Notes under the pieces: model-generated
The model's input: the letters and a program-made list of their open reading frames with translations, nothing else
What the model was told of the DNA's origin: nothing
Databases searched by the model: none
Program-made: the position numbers and the translations under genes
DNA from: Nitzschia sp. DOCU1
Taxonomy: Eukaryota > Bacillariophyta > Bacillariophyceae > Bacillariales > Bacillariaceae
Direction: 5' to 3'
Length of the DNA: 64,000 nucleotides
Assembly (NCBI GenBank): GCA_951394045.1
Contig: OX595988.1
Span: 372,001-436,000, forward strand
Shown here: positions 49,448 through 59,060 of the stretch, in pieces
Position numbering within the stretch: the stretch's first letter is position 1
How the letters are laid out: every line of letters begins with the position of its first letter

Positions 49448-50080
49448 TTAGGCCGCTGATGATGACGAGACTTTTCGTGCAAAATTCTTGAGTGATGTGC
49501 TAAATGCCTTCATCTTCTCACCACTTGATCTTCGTCGCTTAATGCGGGCGAGGGGCTGGGAGATCTTCTGTTCGACTTCTGAGGATGCCGGGCTGGTCTC
49601 GTCATCCTCTTGCACGAATTCGTCGACGCGATGCCAAAGTAGTGCCTCTTCATCTTGAACCCCTCGAACATGTGCTTGAATGCGCATGTCGGCACAATGC
49701 TGTTGATACATCTCGGCACAAGCAAAGCCGTCGACGATACCCTCGTCGAATAGTTCCCTTTGGCCATCAATTACCAGCCAAACAGCCTTCTTAATACGCG
49801 CCCTTCGTTCCCTGCACTCCTTGCCTCCCCAGTTTTCAAGCCCCCGCATGCAGTAAAAGTTTTCTTTGTCTTGTTCTTCTGCGCATTCTTGTTCTCCGTC
49901 ATCGCTTCGAAGAGCTCTAACAGTCGTGTTACAGAGTGATCGGAATCGAGCAAAGTCGGAAAAACTCCACCATATTAGGGGTCGCTCAAATTCTTCGACC
50001 TTGTCGAACTCGTGAACTTTGTTCAAAGATCCATCACAGAACGTGACAGTAGCAGTGGAAGAAGACGACGACATGGACAT
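49448..50080 (-). CDS. Small diatom-type protein of unknown function
   Basis: 210 residues. The frame is open further upstream, but the first ATG is the complement of 50078-50080 (M-S-M-S-S-S-S-S); the disrupted paralogue starts at the same point. No named domain is recognised. Visible pattern: V-T-F-C-D-G-S-L-N-K-V near the N-terminus; R-P-L-I-W-W-S-F-S-D-F; C-M-R-G-L-E-N-W; then a helical basic stretch R-E-R-R-A-R-I-K-K-A-V-W-L-V-I-D-G-Q, C-A-E-M-Y, and a Ser/Lys-rich basic tail (K-R-R-R-S-S). I have the impression that this W-Y/W-W ... R-G-L-E ... Q pattern is a widespread diatom family with no assigned role. This is the only working copy left in the tandem duplication. Confidence 0.8.
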   Translation of the reverse strand: MSMSSSSSTATVTFCDGSLNKVHEFDKVEEFERPLIWWSFSDFARFRSLCNTTVRALRSDDGEQECAEEQDKENFYCMRGLENWGGKECRERRARIKKAVWLVIDGQRELFDEGIVDGFACAEMYQQHCADMRIQAHVRGVQDEEALLWHRVDEFVQEDDETSPASSEVEQKISQPLARIKRRRSSGEKMKAFSTSLKNFARKVSSSSAA

Positions 50081-51349
50081 TTCGAAGATGTTGTTCTTGT
50101 GGCTGCGTCGTGAAAAGCTTTGGATGGTTGGTGCTTTGCTTTTTATGCTTCTTGCGTTACCAAGAAACTCATGCAGAAAATATGAGCAGAGAAGGAAAGT
50201 ATGATGGAACAACAGCAAAGAATATGGGCAAAAGATATTTTACGTGGCTAGTTGATTTTCGTCATCGCACGATCAGGCAAGGTGACCCGCAAGTTCCGCG
50301 CTAATAGAGAGAAGTATGGTAGATTCTAGGACATTTTGTGCCAAGACTTCGGAGACGTAGCCATATTGCATCAAAACACTTAAGAGAATTTTCGCAATGT
50401 TATTGCCCCAGCCAAATCGTCGAAGCTTCATTTTTGTTCGGTGGAGGGCTCGACTTCTCATTTTTTCAAAGGAAAGTGATGCTCTACTCATGTCCTACGT
50501 AAGTTTTGTTACACTTCGGTAACAAACGCTCATGGAATGGAGAACTGTGGAATACCTACTGATAAGCCTATAGAGAAATGCTGCTTAATGCAAATGCAGG
50601 TGAGATTTAATCGATGCCTTTGATATTTCTCAATATAATCATCTTCAATGACACAACCAGTGCCCTCCTCCGGCCGGTAGTCGGAATTCTAGCGCTACTT
50701 CTACACAATCACAAGAGTTTCTTGTGCGAAGACGAAGCTATATGCCACGCCATTCTTTTATTAGTGCCCTTTAGTCGTCGGTCTTCCGCGGGTCGACCTC
50801 TTATGGCATAATAGTTTTGCTCGTCGAAACCGGAAACGAGCTTCACTGCAACGCGCAACTACCTCAGATAACTTCGGAATCTATGTTCGCACCAAGGGCT
50901 TATCTGTTCCACGGATGAGGATTCTCACTTCCAACCCCCCATTCTCATCAATCAATTTCGCCGTTCGCTCCATTTACGTTTCCATGCAATAGCATCGAAT
51001 CATCATAAATACCTGCCACTTGCTATTAGTTTTCGTCGATCTTTGAATTCGCAATAGAGAGGCAGCTATGAAACTGCCTGTTGCCTCGAGTCGAGTCTAC
51101 CGTAGTATCTGGTGCTAATTGTTTTGTTGCTGGTAGTCTGGCTAGAAGGCGAAGCGTGGTAATGAAGTGTGATTTTCCAATTTGGCGCATCTTGTTGTTG
51201 TAGTACTAGGTAACCTCCGGTTACGATAGTTCTCAGCGGTATGCTACTATTCTTATATTCGTAACCTAGTAGTAGGAAAAGGGAACAGTCAGTACAGTAG
51301 CTATCGTAGTAGCAGCAGCAAGATGTTACTTTGCGGCAGTGTCGTCCGG

Positions 51350-51380
<31 letters not shown>

Positions 51381-51944
51381 CTTCTTCTTCTTGGGAGTCG
51401 CTAGGTACAGTGAAAACCACCGCTGTCGCTGCATCGCGCAACCCTCATTTCATCAGCACAGCAGCAGAACGAGGCCATCTCGTTTCGATTGCGGCGACAA
51501 CTTCTGGTGGCTGGCGGTGCTGGTGTCGTGCTGGTGGGTGGTGGTCCACTATTCTTCTTGCTGCTAGGATAACAAGAACATGTTCCTGCTTCTTGTCGTC
51601 GCTCTCAGCATGGTACGATACTTCTTCCTCCTTCTTTTCTTGTTCTTTGGACAACCCCATCACCTTTCTTGCATTGCTAGGATCTCGTTGTTGCTGGTTT
51701 TCGGAATGCCCGTCGTCACGTCGTTGTTTCGCGCCAAGAAGAGCCGCGCGCCGGTCATCCCAAGCACCGGACCGTTAATCCCACGTCATCGTACGTTAGT
51801 CGGGATCTCGGAAAAAAGACACGAATCAAAAAATGACGCGTTGTCCATCTCATCTCGTCGTCGACAATTTTCACTAGCAGCAACCACAATGGGAAACCGC
51901 TTCCATTTCGCCACCAGAGTGATCACAAATAGTAATTTGCAATC
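50081..51944. other. Intergenic, no gene recognised
   Basis: About 1.9 kb: the rest of the right duplication unit (to about 50665), then unique sequence and a CTT microsatellite. A hydrophobic open frame (51580-51948) overlaps the next gene's start by ATGA in another frame. It could be part of an upstream exon but no splice pair was convincing. Confidence 0.5.
51351..51392. repeat. (CTT)14 microsatellite
   Basis: Fourteen uninterrupted CTT units upstream of the membrane-protein gene. A simple sequence repeat, probably variable. Confidence 0.95.
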
Positions 51945-53285
51945 ATGATGAAGTCTACGGGAAATTACAGCAGTGGTGACGATCTGGATCTGGGGTTTTC
52001 TGCCGCTGTTACCATCGAAGGTGATCGAGAAAAGGAGTTGGCGTTGCAACAGCAACAATACGATGCCGCAGCGGACGTGTTGAAAGCCATTGGAGGGTTG
52101 TTGCAAGGAGCAGATTCTACCTTACAAAACCTGGAAGATAATGTGGACATTTTGCCGTCCGCGATTCTGCGTCGATGCCAAGAGCTGGCCGACGGAATCG
52201 GTGCTTTGGCAGGACGCCTGGAAGAACATTCACCCGAAGAGCAGAGGGCGCTGGCACAAGCATGTGCTCAAGACTTCCAGCAACTGGATGCGGGCCTGGC
52301 ACGGGCTAGACAAGAGCACGAACTGGCGCTTCAAGCAAATATGGGCAGGGAGGACGACCAGGAAACCGAGACGTTGATTCCAACGCGAAGCAGTACGTCT
52401 TCGCGTCTGTCAGTAAGTCCCCCGACAGAAGACGACTTTTTGCGGGCGATTCAGGGTGCGGCAACGCTGTTGCGTGATGTAGAAGCTGCCTTTCGAGACA
52501 TTTCCGAAACGGATGCAGAAGATATTGCAGATGCAGCATTGACCCTGGCGAGGCTCTTCTTGATGTCGCTCCAGAATGTTCATGAAACGTTGACGCCAGA
52601 CGACTTTTTCATCGAGCAACAAAACGGGGCTTTAAGAAACTCCGCCGAGAGCGGGGTGATTATCGAAGAACTTGACGAGAACGGAGAAGAAGTGCAGGAT
52701 GAAAATGAGACTTCCAATAAAACTGAGCAAAATCAGAGGTCGTCGGAAAAGCGCAAGAAGCAGCCACGTCGAGTTCGGGTACTGTGGCCTCGATTAGGAC
52801 CGGAAGTCGCGCGAGTGCTGGGCTGGGCGAAGGAGGCCGCAGCGGAGCAGCCCCTCTTGGCGGTCGCCCTGGGGTTGACGCTGTGGCCAGCGGCCATCAT
52901 TACGACAGTTATTGGCGGCTCTGTGGTTTTGGCTGACAATGTCGTTCAAGATATCTACCAGCATTTTCAGGACGGCCCGATTGTATCGAATCTGGAGCAG
53001 GGAGCCGCACAAGTACTACAAGCTGGAAAGTTGGGACTCGTTCTGACGTCTGTCGTTGGGAAACAAACGTGGCGTGTCGTTCAGCGTCAGGTGAAAAGGC
53101 ATGGCGGTGTGGAAAAGATCGCAAATTCTGTCAAAGACGCTGCCGTAGAGCGCTTCACTCATCCAGTGGAGACGGTGAGCATGGCTTGGAACGGACTGGT
53201 ATGGGGTGTCTTCGCTGTCACGGATACCGTGCAGCAGATTCTTCAGCAACGAGAAGAACTCTTGACAGTGCAAGATCTACAATGA
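51945..53285 (+). CDS. Putative membrane protein, unknown function
   Basis: 446 residues from ATG 51945. I recognise no family. Residues 1-220 are mainly amphipathic helix, rich in Gln, Glu, Ala and Leu (L-Q-G-A-D-S-T-L-Q-N-L, R-C-Q-E-L-A-D-G-I-G-A-L-A), with a Ser-rich break near 145. An acidic then basic linker (about 235-275, K-R-K-K-Q-P-R-R) follows. Next come two adjacent hydrophobic segments (about 300-335: A-V-A-L-G-L-T-L-W-P-A-A-I-I-T-T and V-I-G-G-S-V-V-L). The C-terminal 110 residues are again helical. Possibly a membrane-shaping or coiled-coil organelle protein, but that is guesswork. A signal-bearing upstream exon cannot be excluded. Confidence 0.65.
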   Translation: MMKSTGNYSSGDDLDLGFSAAVTIEGDREKELALQQQQYDAAADVLKAIGGLLQGADSTLQNLEDNVDILPSAILRRCQELADGIGALAGRLEEHSPEEQRALAQACAQDFQQLDAGLARARQEHELALQANMGREDDQETETLIPTRSSTSSRLSVSPPTEDDFLRAIQGAATLLRDVEAAFRDISETDAEDIADAALTLARLFLMSLQNVHETLTPDDFFIEQQNGALRNSAESGVIIEELDENGEEVQDENETSNKTEQNQRSSEKRKKQPRRVRVLWPRLGPEVARVLGWAKEAAAEQPLLAVALGLTLWPAAIITTVIGGSVVLADNVVQDIYQHFQDGPIVSNLEQGAAQVLQAGKLGLVLTSVVGKQTWRVVQRQVKRHGGVEKIANSVKDAAVERFTHPVETVSMAWNGLVWGVFAVTDTVQQILQQREELLTVQDLQ

Positions 53286-54717
53286 TCATCGCAAGCGGGA
53301 ATTGACAGTGTGCTAGTGGTCAAGAATCTTATGATGAGTGGGGCTCGTCGGAGCGCTGCTGCCTGATACTCTACTTGAAACGCGGGACAATGAGAGAGCG
53401 GTTGGAGCAACAACGGACAATTTGTCAAGCGCCGATCGTCCTGCTTAACGGCCACAAGCGCCATTCTCAACGGCGCAATTCGACAAGCAAAGACACCAAG
53501 AATGCACTGTTTTGCAGTTCACTCTCTTCTTCCTGTTGTTTGGACGGTTTGGAATACTATTGGCATGTTCCGATTTCAATTTCTTGGTTTCTGAATGCTG
53601 CTGCATCGATCTCTTGGACTGGGTTCATCTTTTCCCCCGTGATTAACGGCATGGTAAACACACCCACTACGATACTAGACCCCCCGGTGGTGGTTTTACT
53701 ACTCTAGAGCCACCGATTTGTGGAGCTGCGGCGGCCTGGTATCATTTAGTTTAGTATATCATCAAAGCTATAATATCAACAAGGAATACTACTGCTAGCT
53801 AGCTATATTTAGAGGAACTACCAATATCATACGCACTATGGGTAGGAACTAGCTAGTATAGAGTTTACCTTGACCGAGGCTTGATCTCCAATGGCTCGTC
53901 GCTGCACCGAAGTATCTACTACAACAAGATTTTCGACTCGTCTGACTTTGTTGCCTACCTAGTAGAAAATAGCCCTTTTAACCATATGTTGTAGTGTTCT
54001 GCTCCAGACATCAGTTTTTATCAACCTGTTAACCAAAGTGCGTTTGTGAGAACCGGAACGAACGCAGGTCTAATCCACTTTTGACATATGGGGAGCATGC
54101 AGATGGACGGAGAACTGTCCGATATGTCGGAGTAACTCATATGCCAAAGACATCATCGCAGATGGTGCCAAAAATGAGTCGTATTGCGCGCACGTTCTAG
54201 CAGCCAAAAGGCGATGTCATCAATTTTTTCTACGGAAAGCGGTCTTAAAAATTGTACGTGTGAGGAATGTTCGGCAGGGTTGGCCAATCAAAAAGCGTTC
54301 TCGGGAGGGTTCGGGGGGCCCCAATTATTCCACGCCGCCTGTTCTTGCCTCCAGGGCAGATGTGGCGCCAACACGACAAGGTCCACACCTGGGAATTGCG
54401 AAGCTGTCGGGTTGTTAGGCAGGTGGTGTGCAACGATGCTATCCAACCACAGACCTCGCTTTCGCCACTGGATGAAAGACTTGTCCATCTTCTGGACGGA
54501 GAATAGAGGTCTTTTGTCGGTCTACACGACACGGGCTTTTTATCTTTTGGCCATAGCCAAGTTTGTTGTTGTCCAACCGACATCCTTTTCATCTTCGTCT
54601 CACAACTTCGGTCCGCAAAAGGCGCAAAGTCTCACCTTTTGACAATCCTAGCTGGTATCTCATCGCTTGGATTGTTTGCTTCAGGAACCCTTGTATTTCG
54701 ATTATAATTTCATCACG
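53286..54717. other. Intergenic, no gene recognised
   Basis: About 1.4 kb between two plus-strand genes. It has AGCTAG-rich runs near 53795-53860, as in other 3' flanks of this window. Overlapping open frames on both strands at 54184-54642 are compositionally odd and carry no domain. Confidence 0.55.
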
Positions 54718-55476
54718 ATGCTGCCACCTTACGTCTCAACTGAAGGCGTCTTTGACCTGTCTTTAATCCAACAACAGCAAAACCAGCGGCCGTCCAATGG
54801 ACGCCAGCGGGAAGAGCTCGCAGCACAAGATCAGGGCTCGACGAGAGCAACTGTTAACGACGCTGCAAAAGGCTGCCTTTCTCGTTCTGCGTCAGAGGAG
54901 AGCTTGCCTGCGCTAGACAGTCTAACAATGTCATCTCAGGCTGCTGATGACGATTCTTCTGTATCGACCATGGGTAGCACCATGAGTTCGTCAAGGAGAT
55001 CCGTGTTTTCCAAATACTGGAGTGCTACTGGCCAGGCGCCCCCAACAACAATAGGGAAGCGGCCTGACGCCTGTTCTCCTGCCGCAGTTGTTCAACCCAG
55101 CCGCCGCTTCATCTTTTTCCCATCGAATGGGTCTCACAATTCTCTTCCGGGAATTGTGGAGACCCAGCCGCTCTCCAAGGAACGTAAATCGGTTTCTGTC
55201 GGCGATCTTTCAGCGTCTGGTAGCCTTCATAGATCTCGAGGGCCACTCCAGAGTTGCCTCCGCCGGGATCCTATCTATTCTGGCGAACGCAGTTCCCTGA
55301 ACGATTTGCGTCGTCTTATCAGCACCAGCATTCACGAAGAGGACGATCTCGGTGCCGATGACTCGGCGTCGATTTGTTCATCCGTTCGCTTTGATTTGGA
55401 CGCCACTGACGTACGGCATTTTACTCTGCCTGCTGAAGTGCACGCCGAGGATGGATGGGTCGGGTACTTCCATTAG
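54718..55476 (+). CDS. Ser-rich hypothetical protein
   Basis: 252 residues from ATG 54718; the frame is open upstream only from a TTG. No domain is recognised. The protein is mostly disordered, rich in Ser, Gln and Arg, with S-R-R-S-V-F-S-K-Y-W (about 98-107), a basic-hydrophobic motif often followed in such proteins by phosphosites. The more ordered, acidic C-terminus has S-V-R-F-D-L-D-A-T-D-V-R-H-F and ends D-G-W-V-G-Y-F-H. The R-F-type motif near residue 225 could be a protein phosphatase 1 docking site, but this is speculative. No signal peptide. Coding status is supported by length, ATG position and composition only. Confidence 0.55.
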   Translation: MLPPYVSTEGVFDLSLIQQQQNQRPSNGRQREELAAQDQGSTRATVNDAAKGCLSRSASEESLPALDSLTMSSQAADDDSSVSTMGSTMSSSRRSVFSKYWSATGQAPPTTIGKRPDACSPAAVVQPSRRFIFFPSNGSHNSLPGIVETQPLSKERKSVSVGDLSASGSLHRSRGPLQSCLRRDPIYSGERSSLNDLRRLISTSIHEEDDLGADDSASICSSVRFDLDATDVRHFTLPAEVHAEDGWVGYFH

Positions 55477-55887
55477 ATAAGGCGGGTGCCTCATTCTTCT
55501 AACTGATTGGGGGTCGTTCAGGCACGACGCTCGCCGATGATATCCCATCACTGCCCAGTTAAGCTACTTAGGGCGGGCAAAGTTGCCATCTCTTGCCGAT
55601 GCTATTCCTTGCCTTCAACGGCTGTTCATGGACTCATGTTTCACACCATCTGCTGAATTACATGTTTCTTCACGCAGTTCCACTTTCTTCTCCTCCTCTC
55701 CTTCACGCATACCCTCATCTTTAGCAGCCGTGGGAAGCTATCCCGCGGCAGCTGGAATTGCTGTCTTTAACCGATAAAGATAAATCCTTCTTGTGCAGTT
55801 CCATTTATATAGCTGTTCACCATGTCAACGATATGCAACTTCTATCATAGCAAGAACTCATGCAAGCAAATAACATGTTAAGTTAAG
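55477..55887. other. Intergenic between convergent genes
   Basis: About 410 bp between the Ser-rich gene (+) and the end of the ABC1 kinase gene (-). No feature recognised. Confidence 0.6.
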
Positions 55888-57761
55888 CTACGCGAATTTA
55901 TACCGCTGCATGTTCAACTCGGGCTTGTACTCTATCATCTGCTCCACTGTCCAAGTATCGTACGGCAGACCTTCCTCCTCCAAAATTCGTTCCGCTTGAG
56001 GACCCCACCACTCAGAGCACTTAACTGGATGGTTCATCCCCAAAGCTAGAGATCGCAAGCGAATGCTCATAAACTACACCCCAATGATTTGAATCGTCAA
56101 AACACCATGATGCAGCAGAGACAGAAAAGTGATGAAAAGATACCGGACGAGTTATGCATAGTGTTAGTGCTGTGACCAGAAATTTCAGTCAAGTCATGGA
56201 ATGTCCCAATTTCAGACATTAACTTGTCCCAAATCGCGACACTTACCTGAGCCATTACAAAATTATCGGGGACTTCTTCCCAAGGATCCTTTTCCTTGAG
56301 CTCGTCCAAAAATTGTTGGATATTCTTGCCTCCCGTCACATCCTTCCCGTAGGAATCGTATCCGAATTGAAGCAGCTTGAGCAGAACATCACGGCGGCCA
56401 TACTTGCTCTTGTAGCCGCCCACATCGGCCATTTGAAATAGTTTTTCTTCATCTTGACGATAGAGCGCGGCAAATAGGAGACAAGCCGACAATCGCTCAT
56501 TACGTGTAAGGCGTTTCGTTGCTCCGTAGTCAATCATTCCGATGCGAGAGTCCGGCATGAGTACAAAGTTGCCACCGTGCGGATCCGCATTGAATACACC
56601 GTGCTTTAGCAGCTGAATACCATGGACTCGCATCAAAGTATCAATAATCCGAGGAATGTTTGGCGGTAATACAGAATGAAAATACTCGACGGGCCTTCCA
56701 CGAAGTTTCCCAACTGTCATATTGTACGTTCCAATGCCGACATTGCAGACAAAGTCTTTAGTGCGCAACCATCTGCGATAGCTCGCCATTCTCCACGCCG
56801 ACGGACCATCATACTTGGCAGGTATTCCCTCTCGTTCGATTCGATCACGCGCTTCTTGTTCTAGATCATGTAACGTAGTTCCATTGTCCCGCGCCCAAAT
56901 CTCAAAGTAACTTCGAATGCCGTCAATCAGCTTGGGCCCAGGCAAAAGTTCCATAACCAGCAATCGTTTCGTGGAATACTCGGGGATTGGCGACGGAACT
57001 AGAACTTCAGATGGTTGAAAGCCGTGTCGAATCATATTCTCCCGTACTTCCTCAAGATTCTTAGCTTCGTTCCTATAATCAAGCTCGGCGGCATTTTGTT
57101 TTTCTAGGGCATTCATAATGACAATATGTTCCGGTGCAAACACCTCACAAAAATTTCGTATCGTCGCAATATCTTCATGAAATAATTCTTGGGCTTCGGG
57201 ATATTGCACCTTGATGGCTACCTCGCGGCCATCTAGAAGAGTTGCTCGGTGCACTTGACCGATACTCGCACTTCCCAGGGGCTCTTCTTCCAAATACGAA
57301 AAGGTTTCCTCGACTGCCTTGCCCGTTTCCTCTTCAATCGTTTTGAGGACACTCTCAATAGACCTGGGAGGAACTTCATTTTCGAGTTTTCTAAATTCTC
57401 GAATCCAAACATCGCTGAACGTATTTGTAAATCCAGCCGCCGTCTGACCATATTTCGTGTACATTCCCTGAAGCCGCCCTAACGTTGTGACAGTCGGAAC
57501 GGCATACAGCTCATCCATGATGGCCCACTCGGCATCTGAAAGAGCGCCGAAATGTTTGTGACAGAATTCGGCAAAGCGATAATGCATCACCACTGGCACA
57601 AAGGTCGAATACGCTTGGATCATGCGGTGAAATCCTTCATCGTATTTGTACAAGTACGTGGTGTAGCCAATGCCGCCACCCAATACCGTCGCCCCCGTGG
57701 CTTGTAACGCACGCTTTATCGTAGTAATAGAAGGCGAAAGACGTGCCGTAGAGGACGCCAT
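55888..57761 (-). CDS. ABC1/ADCK1-like atypical kinase, two exons
   Basis: 566 residues: exon 1 57761-56247, exon 2 56073-55888. The 173-bp phase-0 intron (GTAAGT...TAG) joins D-N-F-V-M-A-Q to F-M-S-I-R-L-R-S-L-A-L-G. UbiB/ABC1 kinases act in mitochondria or plastids, often in coenzyme Q or prenyl-lipid metabolism. A short membrane segment lies at about 20-40. Family marks: the K-x-G-Q motif (Y-T-K-Y-G-Q, about 105), the Ala-containing nucleotide loop G-S-A-S-I-G-Q-V-H, V-A-I-K-V-Q-Y-P, N-E-A-K-N, the catalytic D-P-H-G-G-N and D-Y-G in place of DFG. These, plus the position of the TM segment, fit the ADCK1/ADCK5 branch rather than ADCK3/COQ8. The atypical loop favours ATP binding with little protein-kinase activity (family knowledge). 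Confidence 0.92.
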
Positions 57762-59060
57762 TGTCGCCCCTCAAGTCTCAACAGTATTAAGAATGACACT
57801 TCACAGCGAGACTCGCTTTTACCATCGTCAAATTCGAAAATCGTTTGTGCTCCGCCACCGACACCGTTCGACGAGAGTCGAATCAGTCTGTCTGTGCACC
57901 AGTTTAGGTCCTATTTGTCCATTACCGTCGTCGTCGTCCAGCTCCCGATAGCAAGAACAAGATTTACACTCATTCCGTCTTTCTTTCGTGATCGTCTTTC
58001 GAACGATGGTGTAAATGATTTCGGCAAATGTCAACAAGAGGTAGCTTGCATGAGATTAATGAAAGCTACCTTGACAGCCCGGTTCCTCCTGGCTCTTCGT
58101 CACAACGCTGCTTGACTCCTCTGACTCGTCCACTGCACAATTAGCGCGGCTGCCACGGCGAAGCGCATCCTCGCAACAGCTGCTGCTAATCAATTGTCCG
58201 TTTTACTGGAGAGTCATGTATAACTATCGTACGACATTCGACCAGCGAATTCGGGACTATTGCTGCAAAGCGTACCAACTTTTGTACCAGATATTTGTAG
58301 TGGAGCGGTTCTATAATAAGGAGTTCTCAATAAAGGGGACTTCGAGTTCGTTTCTAATGAGCTTATGTAAACCTTTGTATTCAGTATATCTTTAATTGCG
58401 AAGTTCCAACTTCAGCTTGAAGATACAATATGGTATCGCGAACATTAGTCGTTTATAATCAATCACTGCTGTTGTAGAAGTTGTGGAAAGGCCCTACATT
58501 CCGAATCTTTGGGATACTTATGTGGACTTTGGCTATAATGTATGGGTTCGCCCTTCTTCGTTTCCGCGTAGAAAGTGTCTTGGTCTCGAGCACAAAAGTC
58601 AGTTGGGCTCCACCCATAATAGAAGTGTTGCCGTTTGCACCCGAAGAAGACGAAGGCGCGCTTCAGACTCCGTCTGCATCCGAAGGGATGCGCCAGCAAA
58701 ACATATGTTGGTTGGAGAAGGCCTCGTAATAATTCAGAACTCCCGGTGCCGAGTTACATATTATGCAGCAACTGTACTGTGTTAAACAACCATGGAATTG
58801 CGAAGATTGGTGGAATGATTAGGGACCCATTTGAACATGCTTCCGTCGAGCGCGTTCCGGTGCGACGACCACTAACCTGGTCTCCAGCTTCGTGAAGCAC
58901 AAACTAATGCGAGTACCAGGTATCGTAGTTGGGGTTGAACAAACTAATTGCAACTACCCTCAATAGAACTTGCTATCAGAGACAAAGATTTGTGTCGGCC
59001 TTCCTTTTGGAGGTAGTCACAAAACAAAAAACTGAAACATCCAAGAAAAGCATCACGAAA
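57762..59060. promoter_or_regulatory. Divergent intergenic region
   Basis: About 1.3 kb between the ABC1 kinase start (-) and the DUF6824 gene (+); both promoters lie here. Short frames at 58463-58895 overlap each other on both strands and carry no domain. The DUF6824 reading frame is open upstream to 58929 without an ATG. Confidence 0.5.

Larger units (their letters stand above)
48340..50665. repeat. Tandem duplication, right unit
   Basis: About 2.3 kb, head to tail with 38755-48325. It contains the truncated CRAL-TRIO/DUF6824 pseudogene, 383 bp of spacer and the intact small gene with its upstream region. The right end is estimated from the GCAAATGCAGGTGAGATTT block near 50595. Confidence 0.75.

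Noticed and set aside
51580..51948. Hydrophobic 122-residue frame overlapping the next start codon by ATGA
   Set aside because: The overlap looks like a bacterial operon but this is a eukaryotic locus. It is compositionally biased and no splice pair joins it convincingly to the 446-residue frame.
54184..54642. Open frames on both strands
   Set aside because: Mutually overlapping, no domain, Cys/Arg/Trp-rich composition typical of non-coding DNA.
58463..58895. Several overlapping short frames between the ABC1 kinase and DUF6824 genes
   Set aside because: No domain, inconsistent strand, located in a divergent promoter region.
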